From Acanthaster planci (taxonomy: Eukaryota; Echinodermata; Asteroidea; Valvatida; Acanthasteridae), in assembly GCF_001949145.1 (NCBI RefSeq), contig NW_019091365.1, forward strand, positions 1,121,449-1,185,448: DNA of 64,000 nt, read 5' to 3'. Position 1 is the stretch's first letter; every line of letters starts with the position of its first letter. The translations under genes and the position numbers were made by a program. Below are positions 36,193-46,445 of this stretch, piece by piece. The notes under the pieces were generated by a model. The model worked only from the letters and a program-made list of their open reading frames with translations, was not told the origin of the DNA and did not search any database.

Positions 36193-36353
36193 GTGCGTGA
36201 CCAGAACGGACTGGTTCAGCTCCTGTTCGATATTCAGCCACGCTCACATGGACTAATCACCGCGTGCATCGATCCGCACAACCACATCGCGTGCAAACTT
36301 TTCTGAAGTACAAAAGACAACGTCTGTTATTCAACCGGATACAAGACAGCGTG
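36193..36353 (+). promoter_or_regulatory. GCGTG cores, one strict XRE
   Basis: GCGTG, the invariant core of the AhR/ARNT site, occurs at 36195-36199, 36262-36266, 36289-36293 and 36349-36353, all on the + strand. Only 36287-36293 (TCGCGTG) satisfies TNGCGTG. The cluster mirrors that of the first P450 but is weaker. If transcription starts at about 36025 these sites would lie in the leader, which argues either for a later start or against function. Confidence 0.45.
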
Positions 36354-36422
36354 CGTCCTCCATAACCATCTTTTCCCTTCAAACAAACAAGACGAACTTT
36401 CAAGTATCATCCTTTCACAAAG

Positions 36423-37865
36423 ATGTCCAACTCCGGCAAGACGTTGCCGGGGCCTCGCGGACTGCCCATCCTTGGGAATATCCTGGACCTGGGCGAAACT
36501 TTGCACGTCAGCCTTTACCAACTGGCCCAGAAGTACGGCGATGTTTACCAGATACGGATAGGCAGCCGGCCGGTCGTGGTTCTCAATGGCATAGAGACCA
36601 TCAAGCAGGCTTTGGTCAAACAGTCCACAGACTTCGCCGGCCGGCCAGATTTTATTTCCTCGCAGGTCATGAAAGAGATCAATGGCGCAAGTATGACTTT
36701 CTCTGACTACAGCCCTGCCTGGAAATTGCACCGCAAGATTGCTGAGACGGCCCTGAGACATTTTACCTCGGGCCAGCAGTCGAAGTCGGTGCAGGACAAA
36801 GTCCTGTTTGAAGTTCAGGAACTCATCAGCACCTGGACGAATAACAATTCTGGTAGTACCGTCGTTGACCCATCGATTGTGCTCAAACTGTCTGTCAGTA
36901 ACATCATGTGTTCCTACATCTTCAGCAGACGGCACAAATTAGATGATCCTAGGCTGACAGAATTCTCAGCTATGAGCGACGACTTTGGCGCCGCAGCCTC
37001 GAGCGGAAACACGATGGACTTTATGCCATGGTTGAAGTATCTACCAACCAAAACTATGCAAAATTTCCGACGACTTCTGCTGAATTTTAAGGATTGGTTC
37101 GGCGGGTACATAAACCAGCATCGCGAGGCCTATCAGGAAGATTCGGAGAAGGACATCTTGGACTACCTGATTACGGTGGGGAACAAAATAGACGAGGAGG
37201 AGCTGGAGCAGCTGAATTTGACCCGGGAGATGTTACAGACGACCGTGTACGACTTATTCGGAGCCGGGTTCGACACCGTGTCGGCCGTTCTGACTTGGGC
37301 TATTCTCCTCGTGATCTTGCACCCGGAGATTCAGCGGGACATACAGGAGGAGATTGATACAGTTATTGGGAAGGACATGTTACCGCAGCTGACCGACCGT
37401 GGCAAATTACCGCTGACCGAAGCTTGCCTGTATGAGGTGCTCCGTTTCTCCAGCGTCGTGCCCTTCACCATTCCACACAGCACGACGCGAGAAACCCAAC
37501 TGAACGGCTACCTCATTCCCAAGGGCACTGTCATCTTTGTCAACCTGTACTCCATCAACCAAGACCCCAAGATCTGGACCGGCCCTCAGGAGTTCAACCC
37601 CCGACGGTTCCTGACCGGGGACGGCCGTCTTGACCCAGAGAAAACGGCCAGCATCTTGCCGTTCGGAGCGGGTCGACGAAGGTGCCTGGGCTCAGAGCTG
37701 GGCAGGATTGAGATGTTCCTGTACTTCACAACACTGATGCAGAAATGCAGGCTGGAAATTCCAAATGGGGAGAGACCGAGCACAAGTTGCATCCCTGGAC
37801 TGGCACAGCGTCCATTACCCTACCAGATGAGAATCAAACTGCGAGAAAAGGGACCCTCGAACTAA
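36423..37865 (+). CDS. CYP1-like cytochrome P450, anchorless reading frame
   Basis: A 480-aa P450 clearly related to the protein at 16399-18021. The proline hinge TLPGPRGLP is at residues 7-15, the I-helix AGFDT at 281-285, the K-helix EVLR at 338-341, FNPRRF at 391-396 and the heme loop FGAGRRRCLG at 414-423 with Cys421. PFTIPHSTTRETQLNGYLIP (347-366) is almost a signature of CYP1 proteins. The catalytic domain is complete and uninterrupted. The frame begins only six residues before the hinge, so about 50 residues including the membrane anchor are absent compared with its neighbour. An in-frame TAA at 36363-36365 precedes the ATG with no ATG between. CATCCTTTCACAAAG before the ATG could be a splice acceptor, so an upstream exon may supply the anchor. 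Codon use is more GC-rich than the flanks. Confidence 0.95.
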   Translation: MSNSGKTLPGPRGLPILGNILDLGETLHVSLYQLAQKYGDVYQIRIGSRPVVVLNGIETIKQALVKQSTDFAGRPDFISSQVMKEINGASMTFSDYSPAWKLHRKIAETALRHFTSGQQSKSVQDKVLFEVQELISTWTNNNSGSTVVDPSIVLKLSVSNIMCSYIFSRRHKLDDPRLTEFSAMSDDFGAAASSGNTMDFMPWLKYLPTKTMQNFRRLLLNFKDWFGGYINQHREAYQEDSEKDILDYLITVGNKIDEEELEQLNLTREMLQTTVYDLFGAGFDTVSAVLTWAILLVILHPEIQRDIQEEIDTVIGKDMLPQLTDRGKLPLTEACLYEVLRFSSVVPFTIPHSTTRETQLNGYLIPKGTVIFVNLYSINQDPKIWTGPQEFNPRRFLTGDGRLDPEKTASILPFGAGRRRCLGSELGRIEMFLYFTTLMQKCRLEIPNGERPSTSCIPGLAQRPLPYQMRIKLREKGPSN

Positions 37866-38857
37866 TGTATTTACAGTTCGGGGCTTTCTGAGTATTTAAC
37901 TCTATATGGACGTGCAAGTAAATGTGGGTTTTTTCCAAAAGCACGCAAACGACCATTCAAAAGAAATTAACCTGAGCCATACCAAAAATGAAACATGCAA
38001 AGGTGTTGCCCTTGTCTGTTCATTCCTGCACCAGACGAAACCTGTGGCCGGTTGCTCTTTTTTGACTGTTTCATTAACATGAGAGCACCTATTGTCATTA
38101 TACACTACACTTGAGTATCGTAGCGATATCGAGAAGGACACAGTTAAAGGCGCTGCATACTTTCATAAATCTGCTTCGTTTACTTTGATGTTATTGTGAT
38201 AAAAAATTTTAATGCCATTTTTTTCTAATGTCACCTAACCCCAGTGTAGGTTTTTTGTTTATCTGAAATGTATCCTGCAGTGATATTTAAATTTCATTTT
38301 CTAAAATGTTCTCTTGCTTTAGTAAATTGAGGAGCTTGAACCCTTCTTCTTTTGCCTTCTGAGGAGGTGAATGACTTTAAGGGATTTAAAGGTCGAATTT
38401 ATTCGATCCACTGCCACTCAACCATTAAAAATAATGAATTTTTTTGGTTCAGTTTTTTGTCTTTATTTTGTTTGTTTGTTTGTTTGTTTGGTTGGTCGGT
38501 CGGTCGGTTTTGTTTCACCAAGACTGTCCTTAAGCGTTTGCCATTAAAAAAAAAACAACTTAATATTGGTCTTTAAAATTTGAGCAGTTTAACTTATAAA
38601 GGGTTGGTTGGCTGTGGTTTCGAAGTTGTTTTGATTGAAATAGAAATATATTCATGCACCAAATTTTGTAAATTGTTGTTTGGAAAATCCTAGAAATATT
38701 CTAAAATTGTTAATTATCTGTTCGAGTGGTCAAGACTTGGTTGGCTTTGATACGAATTTGTAAACTGAATATTTTAATGAACAAAACAGTTGCTGGTGTA
38801 TCGTATTTATAGAAACCTATATATTTTGATAACCATTAAAGCATATCCAGGTATAAA
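37866..38857. other. 3' flank of the second P450
   Basis: No AATAAA near the stop is evident; ATTAAA near 38424 is a weaker candidate. A TTTG/GGTC simple repeat lies at 38470-38510. Confidence 0.4.
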
Positions 38858-39421
38858 TTGAACACTTACTCTCGTTTGAACTGTCACGAAACGCTCCTTG
38901 GTTCGGCTGTACTAAACAAAGATTTTGCTGCCCGTATACATTTCCGACAACTTAGTCGTTGGCCCTCCTCATTCAAATCCATCCCCAATCAACTTGCCGA
39001 GTTTTCCCGAGAGATACATTCGTTCATGGTATGTTTTGCTAACGTGCTTTCACATCAAATACATGTACATTTCGATAAATGCTCTAGTGTGAAGTCATTC
39101 AAAGCCAGAAATGTTTCGTTCGAAATTGCAATAAGTATGCACAATAAAATGGTGAAGCACCAAAGTTATCTTTTGCCGAATTTGTCACGATTGGCTGTCT
39201 TCATTTCTAATCAGAGTGCGTTTTCTGTCAGTGTGCCTACGATGAACATTTCCGTCCCAAACAGGTATAAACGACAGGCCTTCACAATTTCCCCGTCCTG
39301 GCAATTACTTTCCCCACACGGGGATGCCTTTTTTCCACCACAAAGCCCCTTTCTGCCTGGAGGCATTAAGTGTACTATTGGATTTTTTTCATGCAAAGTG
39401 AAGGAGAAAGGAGAAGTGTGA
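38858..39421 (+). CDS. Unrecognised open reading frame, 187 codons
   Basis: A single frame of 187 codons in moderately AT-rich DNA, where stops are frequent, so it is somewhat longer than chance suggests. It has no domain, signal peptide or membrane segment that I can recognise, and it is rich in Ser, Phe and His. No poly(A) signal directly follows. It may be an unannotated small gene, an exon or noise. Confidence 0.15.
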   Translation: MNTYSRLNCHETLLGSAVLNKDFAARIHFRQLSRWPSSFKSIPNQLAEFSREIHSFMVCFANVLSHQIHVHFDKCSSVKSFKARNVSFEIAISMHNKMVKHQSYLLPNLSRLAVFISNQSAFSVSVPTMNISVPNRYKRQAFTISPSWQLLSPHGDAFFPPQSPFLPGGIKCTIGFFSCKVKEKGEV

Positions 39422-41236
39422 AAAGCATGAGGACGTCAATAGATGCTCAAGCCAGGGCGAGTCTGTCGGAGGACAGCGCTCGTTGACCGGTTGCCGTCGT
39501 TGGAGGATTTGCCACGCCGTTCGCACGCGATGTTTGTTGTCCAAAGGTCGACTGATGACCGCCAGCGGTTGTTTACCCATGACGTCATTCATGTACATGC
39601 AGTTACAAGGTTTGCACATAGTAATTATGAGCATGCGGGGAGTCTGGTACTTCACATGGACATTTTGTATGCCGGAGGGCATTATCGTTGCATTATATTT
39701 GCTACAGGTAATCACCTTTCAGCGTGATTTCAAATCGTTAAACCATGGAGGAATGTTCTTTTTGCATTTACTTTGAGAGCGTAACTGACGCTGGTGCATA
39801 TGCAGGGTATGGGGGTGTTTTTAGCCCTGCCCTGGGGCGTTAAACTTGGAATATAAAAGCAATAAATAGTGATAGATGTGTGTTACATATGCATTCCCTT
39901 CGTGTTATACTCCTCCCATGCGACTGACGTCCTCGTGGAAGCACATAATTCTTTCCAAGGGGAAATCAATCAACATTGGTAAACTTGCAAAGTTTCAATA
40001 ATATAAGATGTGGCTATTTTCGAAGCTTTTTGTGGAAACTAGCGATTTTTTTCACATTTTTCGGAGGGAAGGAAAAGGGCCCCCATGACACCTATGCCCC
40101 ACCCCAATGAACGTAGCCTGGGTCCCCCGTTATCGTCACGTAATGATGCTTCGACTGTTCTGGGGTGCACGATGAATACTTTCTCGCTTGACAAATTGAT
40201 CTGTTTATCCATCAAAATAAACTGCATTGGAAAAGAAACTGTATACTTGTTCATAGAAACACAAAAGACATTTCTAAGATTCTTGTGCTTTTAAAACAGA
40301 AAAGGGTACGCGGACTTTATTATTACTGTCAATAAAGCGAGGTTATAGTGTACATGAGACAACTACCTTACCACAACTTTAATCTGGTCACGCATTCGGT
40401 AAGTTCTGTTGGATCAATCAACCAGTTATCAGCTTGCAAAGCAAAATCCGTTGATGACCATTTAAATTGGATATTCCGCCTGTGATCATACACAGTCGAT
40501 AAGCCACATTGGATGCCAGTCCGAACACTGAGGAGGGTGATATCATGTTCCCTCTCTCTCGCCGTCTGTCTCTCTCCAAAGTCCAAATCTTTCACACCGA
40601 GGATTTTCCAAACACATAAAACCTAACCCACTCTAAAATTCCATCCCTTGGGAAAATGTGACCCTCTTCATTCGCAAAGTTTGGAGTCGATTGCATTTCA
40701 CTTTGTTTATAGACTCCTGTTTTCCTTTTCCGTGTTTGAGAAAAAGGAACTGTTGCAATAACGAAAAGCAGTATCGACTATACAGACCGGAGGCAATGGA
40801 AAAAAACGACACATAAGAAACCAGTAAGAAGTCGCATATAATCTGGTTACGCTGTCTGCAAATTAAGTTACAGGGGCTAAATGGGAATCTTTGGTCTGCC
40901 AACTTTAATCTGGCTAGCTCGGTGTCAAGTTTTGACATCATGACGGTGGAAAGTTACCAGAGTGATAAACATTCTGACCTACGTAGAGTGCGTTGTTACA
41001 TGAAAGGGATTGCGTCGAAAACACCGAGTAGCATTCCTCAATAAAGCATGGGACAATTAAATCGTGCCTTGTCTAAGAATGTAACAGAAAACAACCCTCA
41101 ATAATCTTCCGCACAGACACGATTTCTTGTTCACAATTCCATTCTTTTCTGTTTTCATTTCACAGCAAAAGTTCAATGTTTTCTTTTAAGCTAGCTTTTA
41201 TATTAGAATTGTCCGCCTTTCCTCTGTACTCTACAG
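39422..41236. other. Intergenic, no gene recognised
   Basis: Contains the 17-base word at 39737-39753 shared inverted with the hairpin at 29709-29747. No exon is supported. Confidence 0.4.
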
Positions 41237-41346
41237 ACATGTATGCGAGCAGGAGAAACTAGCCGCTGCCCAATGCGCACCAAATTACCGGAAACAGCTC
41301 CAGGAACCACCGCGTAGTTACACAGTTCTTGCACCACCTCATGCAG
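41237..41346 (+). CDS. Possible isolated coding exon, product unknown
   Basis: A pyrimidine-rich tract ending CTCTGTACTCTACAG precedes 41237, and GTACGT, a near-ideal donor, follows 41346. Between them one frame is open for 36 codons plus split codons, reading EKLAAAQCAPNYRKQLQEPP in its middle, which looks like protein. I do not recognise the family and found no partner exons by eye. It could be one exon of a long gene or of a non-coding transcript. Confidence 0.25.
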
Positions 41347-41975
41347 GTACGTTCGCTTTACGTTCGAGCACATAAGCAAACGACTGTTCGAACTTCAAGC
41401 GCATGCAAAAGCGAAGCGAGTTTGACGTCACTAGATGTTTTCCGTGAAATTCACTTGAGTTGAAATGTGTTCAACTTTTGCTAATTCGAATGCTAGTATT
41501 CATGGCTGACTTAACAAAATCGTGTTTGTGCTCCTTTCAAGCTAAATATGAACCGGCCTGAAGTTTTCTGAAAAGCAGTTTTTATGTAGAGGCGTGCATC
41601 CTCCCTTTAAGCCCACCTCTGTCCTGAGCCTAAGCCGCAATTTTAAGCCACCGCAGAGAATGCAGGGTTGTCTTTAGTGCAGCAACAATGAACTCTGATA
41701 TGCTGCCTCGACGTGAGCCTCTGATCAAATCGATGAGGTATATTTTCCCTCTTTGAGTAAATTTCCTTTTACGTCAGGAGAGGTAGGTCTGTATCCATTT
41801 TCTGCAGTGAACTGTATGTATATGTATATATTTTCACTGTATACGTTAATGTTCCACAAGGATGTGTCGGTGTTGAAGATAAACAGTGAAAATGAGGGTC
41901 GGGCAGGGATGAGAATGAAGTAACATAAATGTACAATGGAAAGTGCACATGGTGACGTAATTGACAAAATAATAT

Positions 41976-42063
41976 CTCAAAATTTTCAATGTTTTTTAAA
42001 TTTCGACTTTTTTCGAAATAGTGGGTGGGTAAGTCAAAACTTAAAAAACATTGAAAATTTGAG
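41976..42063. repeat. Inverted repeat, 23-bp arms
   Basis: The arm at 41976-41999 (ending TTTTCAATGTTTTTTAA) is the reverse complement of 42041-42063 apart from one extra A, around a 41-nt spacer. It may be the residue of a snapback element. Confidence 0.75.
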
Positions 42064-44989
42064 TGGCCCCTTACTCCACACGGCCTTCGCTCTTTATTAA
42101 CAGAATTGCACGCTTTTCCGGTGTGGATCGTTACTCGTGCTCCATGTTTATGGTATCGAGAGAAAAAACCACGAGCACTAAACGTCAACATACAGCTTCT
42201 TCATTGCTAACTCCAAAGCGCAATGTTCAAATGAGCATCCATGTCAATTTTCTATATGTACCCTTTATTAAAACCACAGTAACCCCTGATCTAGATTTTG
42301 GCCTGTGATTTTAGTCTGCATCAACTTTTCATGAACCAATCGTATGATGGAAAGTCAAACCCAGTCGATATTATTGTTATGGTCAAAAGGTTAAATAATA
42401 TCAAACAAAAGGTGTCATTCTGCCCTGCCAAACACGACACAAATCTTCATCCGGGAAAGAGAAGATTGCGTGTTTGCCAAAAGTACTGCGACCCCGCAAT
42501 GAACGCCTCTCTTACCCAGAGCCAATAAAGTGACGAATCCTATAATCACTGAGATTTGAGTAACATTTCCTGCTCTTAGACGTTCTTGTTTAGGATTTCA
42601 CACGAAATTCTGGGTGTGGATGTTGGTGATCAAAGTAATTAATCCCCAAAATTAAAATGGCAGGTTTACTTTAAGCATTACTTCCTATTTTTTTCTAAAA
42701 CTAATTTCAAAACGGTGTCAAACTATAGAGCCTACAGGGCAAGAAAGTAGTTTTTGAACTAACTTGGCGAAAAGGAGCCCCGTGCATGTCTTATTTCGAT
42801 TTCTTTATTGGCCCAAAAATAAAATCTTCCTTACAATTTGCTTTATTACTTTTTGCCTTCCGCTGAAAGATAACCGTGAAGTTGATGTGGTCACAGATCG
42901 TTTGTTTGGGTTCGGCACATCCGTTTTTTTTGAAAACTTTTTCCCCCTGTGACACGTTGTGGAAAAGGGGAAAATTACAACACGTTTCACTTCTGTCGGG
43001 AAGAAAAGTGCGACTTCAGACAGTCATCAGTCTTTCCAAAGTTTGCGTGCTTCTGCAGAGTTCGGAACGCCCTGTCTCCTTCCGCAGTTCATTGCCAACC
43101 CGTGATGCCGACACAGATACATGTATCTTTATTTGCCACGCCCCTTTAGATTCTACCCCATAGGAATTACTTGAGCCATCCCGGAGAAAACATCAGCGCA
43201 GAGTGTATGCCTAATTGTTTTAGGCACGCGAAAAGAGGTATAAGAAAAGCACCCGCATGTCAGAATTGATCTTCCACTTCATATAGTCTTGGAACAAGGT
43301 TTGTCCTTCTTTCTTCCTGAAGTTTGCCCCCCCCATCTGGGGTAAGAAGTGTAGCAATAAGAACGTAGATTGTAATTTAAAAAAAACAATAAACAACTTG
43401 ATGGGGATCGTAATTAGGCCTGTGTGTTCTTTGAAGTATATTTGAAAAGAATTTTATACACTCTCAAAAAGGATGACAACTGGTTTTGCTGACTAAGTTA
43501 TGCCCTATTTACCGTGGCAAATAATCTACCCAGCTATGACTGACCATGGGAGTCCCACTCCCACCCCACCCTCCCCAAACATTCGAATAATTTCTGGGTG
43601 GCAGGAAGAAACACTTGTTGCATCACGCACAAAAGACGAGTAATAGTCCCATAGCCTCATAAACAATTTCAGAGTCTCGCGTGGTCTTGGGAAAGCGCCC
43701 GATTCTTGTCGGCCTAACCGGTCACGCACACCCTCTCGTCTTGGCACGCTATAATGCCCGCTAAAAATGCCAAAAAGTCCCCGGACGGCGCGGCACGGCA
43801 CGCTGCTTGTCGTGAATAACCGCGGAGGGAATACACCAGACTCGTCTGAGTCACTCCTTCCTAAGTCACCGGAGTGGTTGGTGAGAAGGGAGGGGGACCA
43901 CCTGGAAATATTCATCTAATCTCTTTAATCTGTAGCATCGGGCAATAGACTTAACTCGCGTGGGTGGAATGAGCTGACAGCGAGTTCTTGGCAGACAAAA
44001 TGGGGAGAGAGGACGAATTTGAACGTAACATTGTAAATCAATAATGTGACGTGACTGGAGTGAACCTCAGCAAATCTCCATTGGTGCACTTACAGCACCG
44101 TTGGACTCGGACTCGCCTGTCGGTACTACGCTAAATGGTTACGCAGTTTCGAGCATCAAAGCTGTCACACGTAATGTGGGCACCTTTGTACTGGCGGGAA
44201 AAGTTACCGTAATCGTTAAAAAAAACCCAATATTTTAGTCGCTTGAATAATTTGGTTTGATCGTGGCCAGTGTCGGCAGAGGGTATCACAGCACACGTAT
44301 CAAAATATACATTTTCTGCTGGTCTACCAAAGTTAAATAAAAAAATACATGGTATTGTTTGTAATCAACCTCTCTTTAGCAGGTTTATAAAAGCAATTTT
44401 CAAATGCGTATGTTGAGGGGAATTTGTGAAATTCTGAGGAAGAATTCACCGTCGCTGATAATGCTCATCCGCGTGAAATACTTGCTTAGTTTTATTCCGT
44501 TTCCTGAGAATGTTTCCCCTCGAGGTTACTCAATCAATGTCAGAGCGATTCTAAAGTGTGCCTGCACAATCTCAAGCCATGTCGCCATAGGATCCTTCTC
44601 AGGCTGGAAGTGACCTGTCACCCTTCCCCCGTAAGCTACCCTGGGGGTTGGTTTGGCGTTTTGTAATCTCTGATGATTTTGGCCTAGGTCTGCCCTCGCC
44701 TTCATGAAAACATCTACATTTTTGCCACTTATCCCTATTATGTGGGCGCGGATAATGGCTCTTCTCACGCCACGTTTTACCCACTCGTGGCTACACCCAT
44801 CTCTTTCCGGTCCGTTACCTTGACTGGATACGAATTAAACAAAGGCTCAACATTGTGTTTTCTGACATTTGCCCAAATTTTACTCGCAAGTCTCAAGACC
44901 GCTCATAACACAAATGTCTATGTCGTTTGCCAGCTTCTCATTTCAGCATAATGACATACGGGGCCTGACGACCGAAAGCCTGGTGACGT
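42064..44989. other. Intergenic, no gene recognised
   Basis: Open frames at 42298-42528 (+) and 43526-43915 (-) have no recognisable domain. No exon is supported. Confidence 0.4.
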
Positions 44990-45185
44990 AAATACGGAGG
45001 GGGGCACGTCCCTCCCAGCGGATGCCTCCCTCCCCCCGCTTTGAAATTTGCTTTGAGTTATATACTATATACCTATAATGTGGCTATGCAGCTGCAGCTT
45101 ATTTTCTTGTGGTGCCCCCTTGAAAAAAATTTGCGCACCCTGGGTGCACCCCCGGGACATTTTCCCCTAGTTACGCCACTGGAAA
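44990..45185. repeat. Probable dispersed repeat with GC-rich ends
   Basis: The stretch starts with a GGAGGGGGGCACGTCCCTCC foldback and ends in CCCCTAGTTACGCCACTGG. The phrase about a site ending in TACGCCACTG recurs in many animal repeats, and a related GTGGCGTATCC lies at 15332-15342. The call rests on that resemblance and not on a second full copy in this window. Confidence 0.35.
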
Positions 45186-46286
45186 GCCGTCGCAATGTTA
45201 CTTAACCTCGTACATTGTATGACTTGCGGTTTTAATGTTTTGAAATTAGCCATTACAAAAGAGTAAGAGTCGCGCTAAAATCTTGGCCTTGGATATTATT
45301 TACTGGGGTCTGCAATCTTCCTGTTTCTAAAGGATTTTCCCATCCTGATCTCTTCAGTGTCTACCTGGTAAATGTCAAACGATGTTTACAATTTCTGGCA
45401 CGCTATGTTTATGTTTTGATATTTTTTATGTGTTTACCAAAATTCTTGAAATTCTTTGGATCATTGATTTTGCCCAATTGTTGAACTTAAGTTATAATGG
45501 CGTCTGACAGTTAGGTGGCGGTATTACCTTGTTGTTAAGGCAAATTGTATTGAGAAGTTCTCGTTGATGTATGTTCTTGTTTAAATGTTACAAAGAACTA
45601 AAACCATGCTCTAAAAGGGTCAGAACACTTACAGCAATTAGCATCGCTGCAAATTAATCCTTCCACGCGTTTTGTGCACATTCCCTGTTCCGAAAGTAAA
45701 CTTGACCGAAATTTCCATTTCCTATTTTGGGATGTGGGTTCTTTGAACTGTCTGACCTGCCGCGCGAGCGTTAAATAAAAAAAAGCTTTGGACATGGTGA
45801 GGCAATTAGCCTGATCAGGAGGTTAAGGCAGCACTTTCTAGCCGACCATTTGTTATAATTATATGACACAAATGGCTCACCGAGGGCTGGGTGGTCCCGT
45901 CGAAGATCAGACTCGAGACGAAACACGTCTTTGCCAAGTCTGGCCATGCACTCCGTTGGGAGAGATCAAAATTCAATTTGTCAGTTTGTAAGAAATAATT
46001 TTCTGGTGATGATTGTTTTAAGATGCAGGCCTGCAGCATCATTTTGGAAAAAACATTCTTTTATTTGCATTCATCGTCAGTATCATCGTCATCAGTAACC
46101 ATTTTCATCCCTCCTCTCATCGATCATTATATCTCAACTGTCTTCCCAGTATCGGCACCTGGGATCTCTTCCTCTCATCACAGAGGTGGTGAGTGATGCA
46201 CATTACAGTCGTGCCTATAATTAAATCATCAGCCTTGCAGGCCAGGAGTTCATAGCGCATGCGGGATACATTCTCACCAGTGTTGA
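45186..46286. other. Intergenic, no gene recognised
   Basis: No exon or repeat that I can support. Confidence 0.4.
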
Positions 46287-46445
46287 ATTTCGTGACTCCA
46301 GTCGAGCCGAGTCATGACTCAAGTAAAGTTAAGGCGTCGGGAGCAAGGACGTCGAGTCAAGTTGTCGGGTCAAGGACCTTGAGTCGAGCCCAGTCACGTT
46401 GTGTAATCGGGTCGAGTCAAACTTCTGCCCAGTCAGATCAAGTCT
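46287..46445. repeat. GAGTCGAG/GACTC-rich satellite patch
   Basis: Irregular repeats of CGAGTCA, GTCGAG and GACTC over about 150 bp. It resembles the patches at 3240-3370 and 3820-3932, so this is a recurrent degenerate satellite in this genome. Confidence 0.55.

Noticed and set aside
36327-36935. 202-codon minus-strand frame across the start of the second P450
   Set aside because: It is antisense to the conserved P450 frame and shows no family resemblance.
41725-42191. Overlapping minus-strand frames of 80 and 140 codons
   Set aside because: No domain, and they cross the inverted repeat at 41976-42063. Length is within chance for the window.
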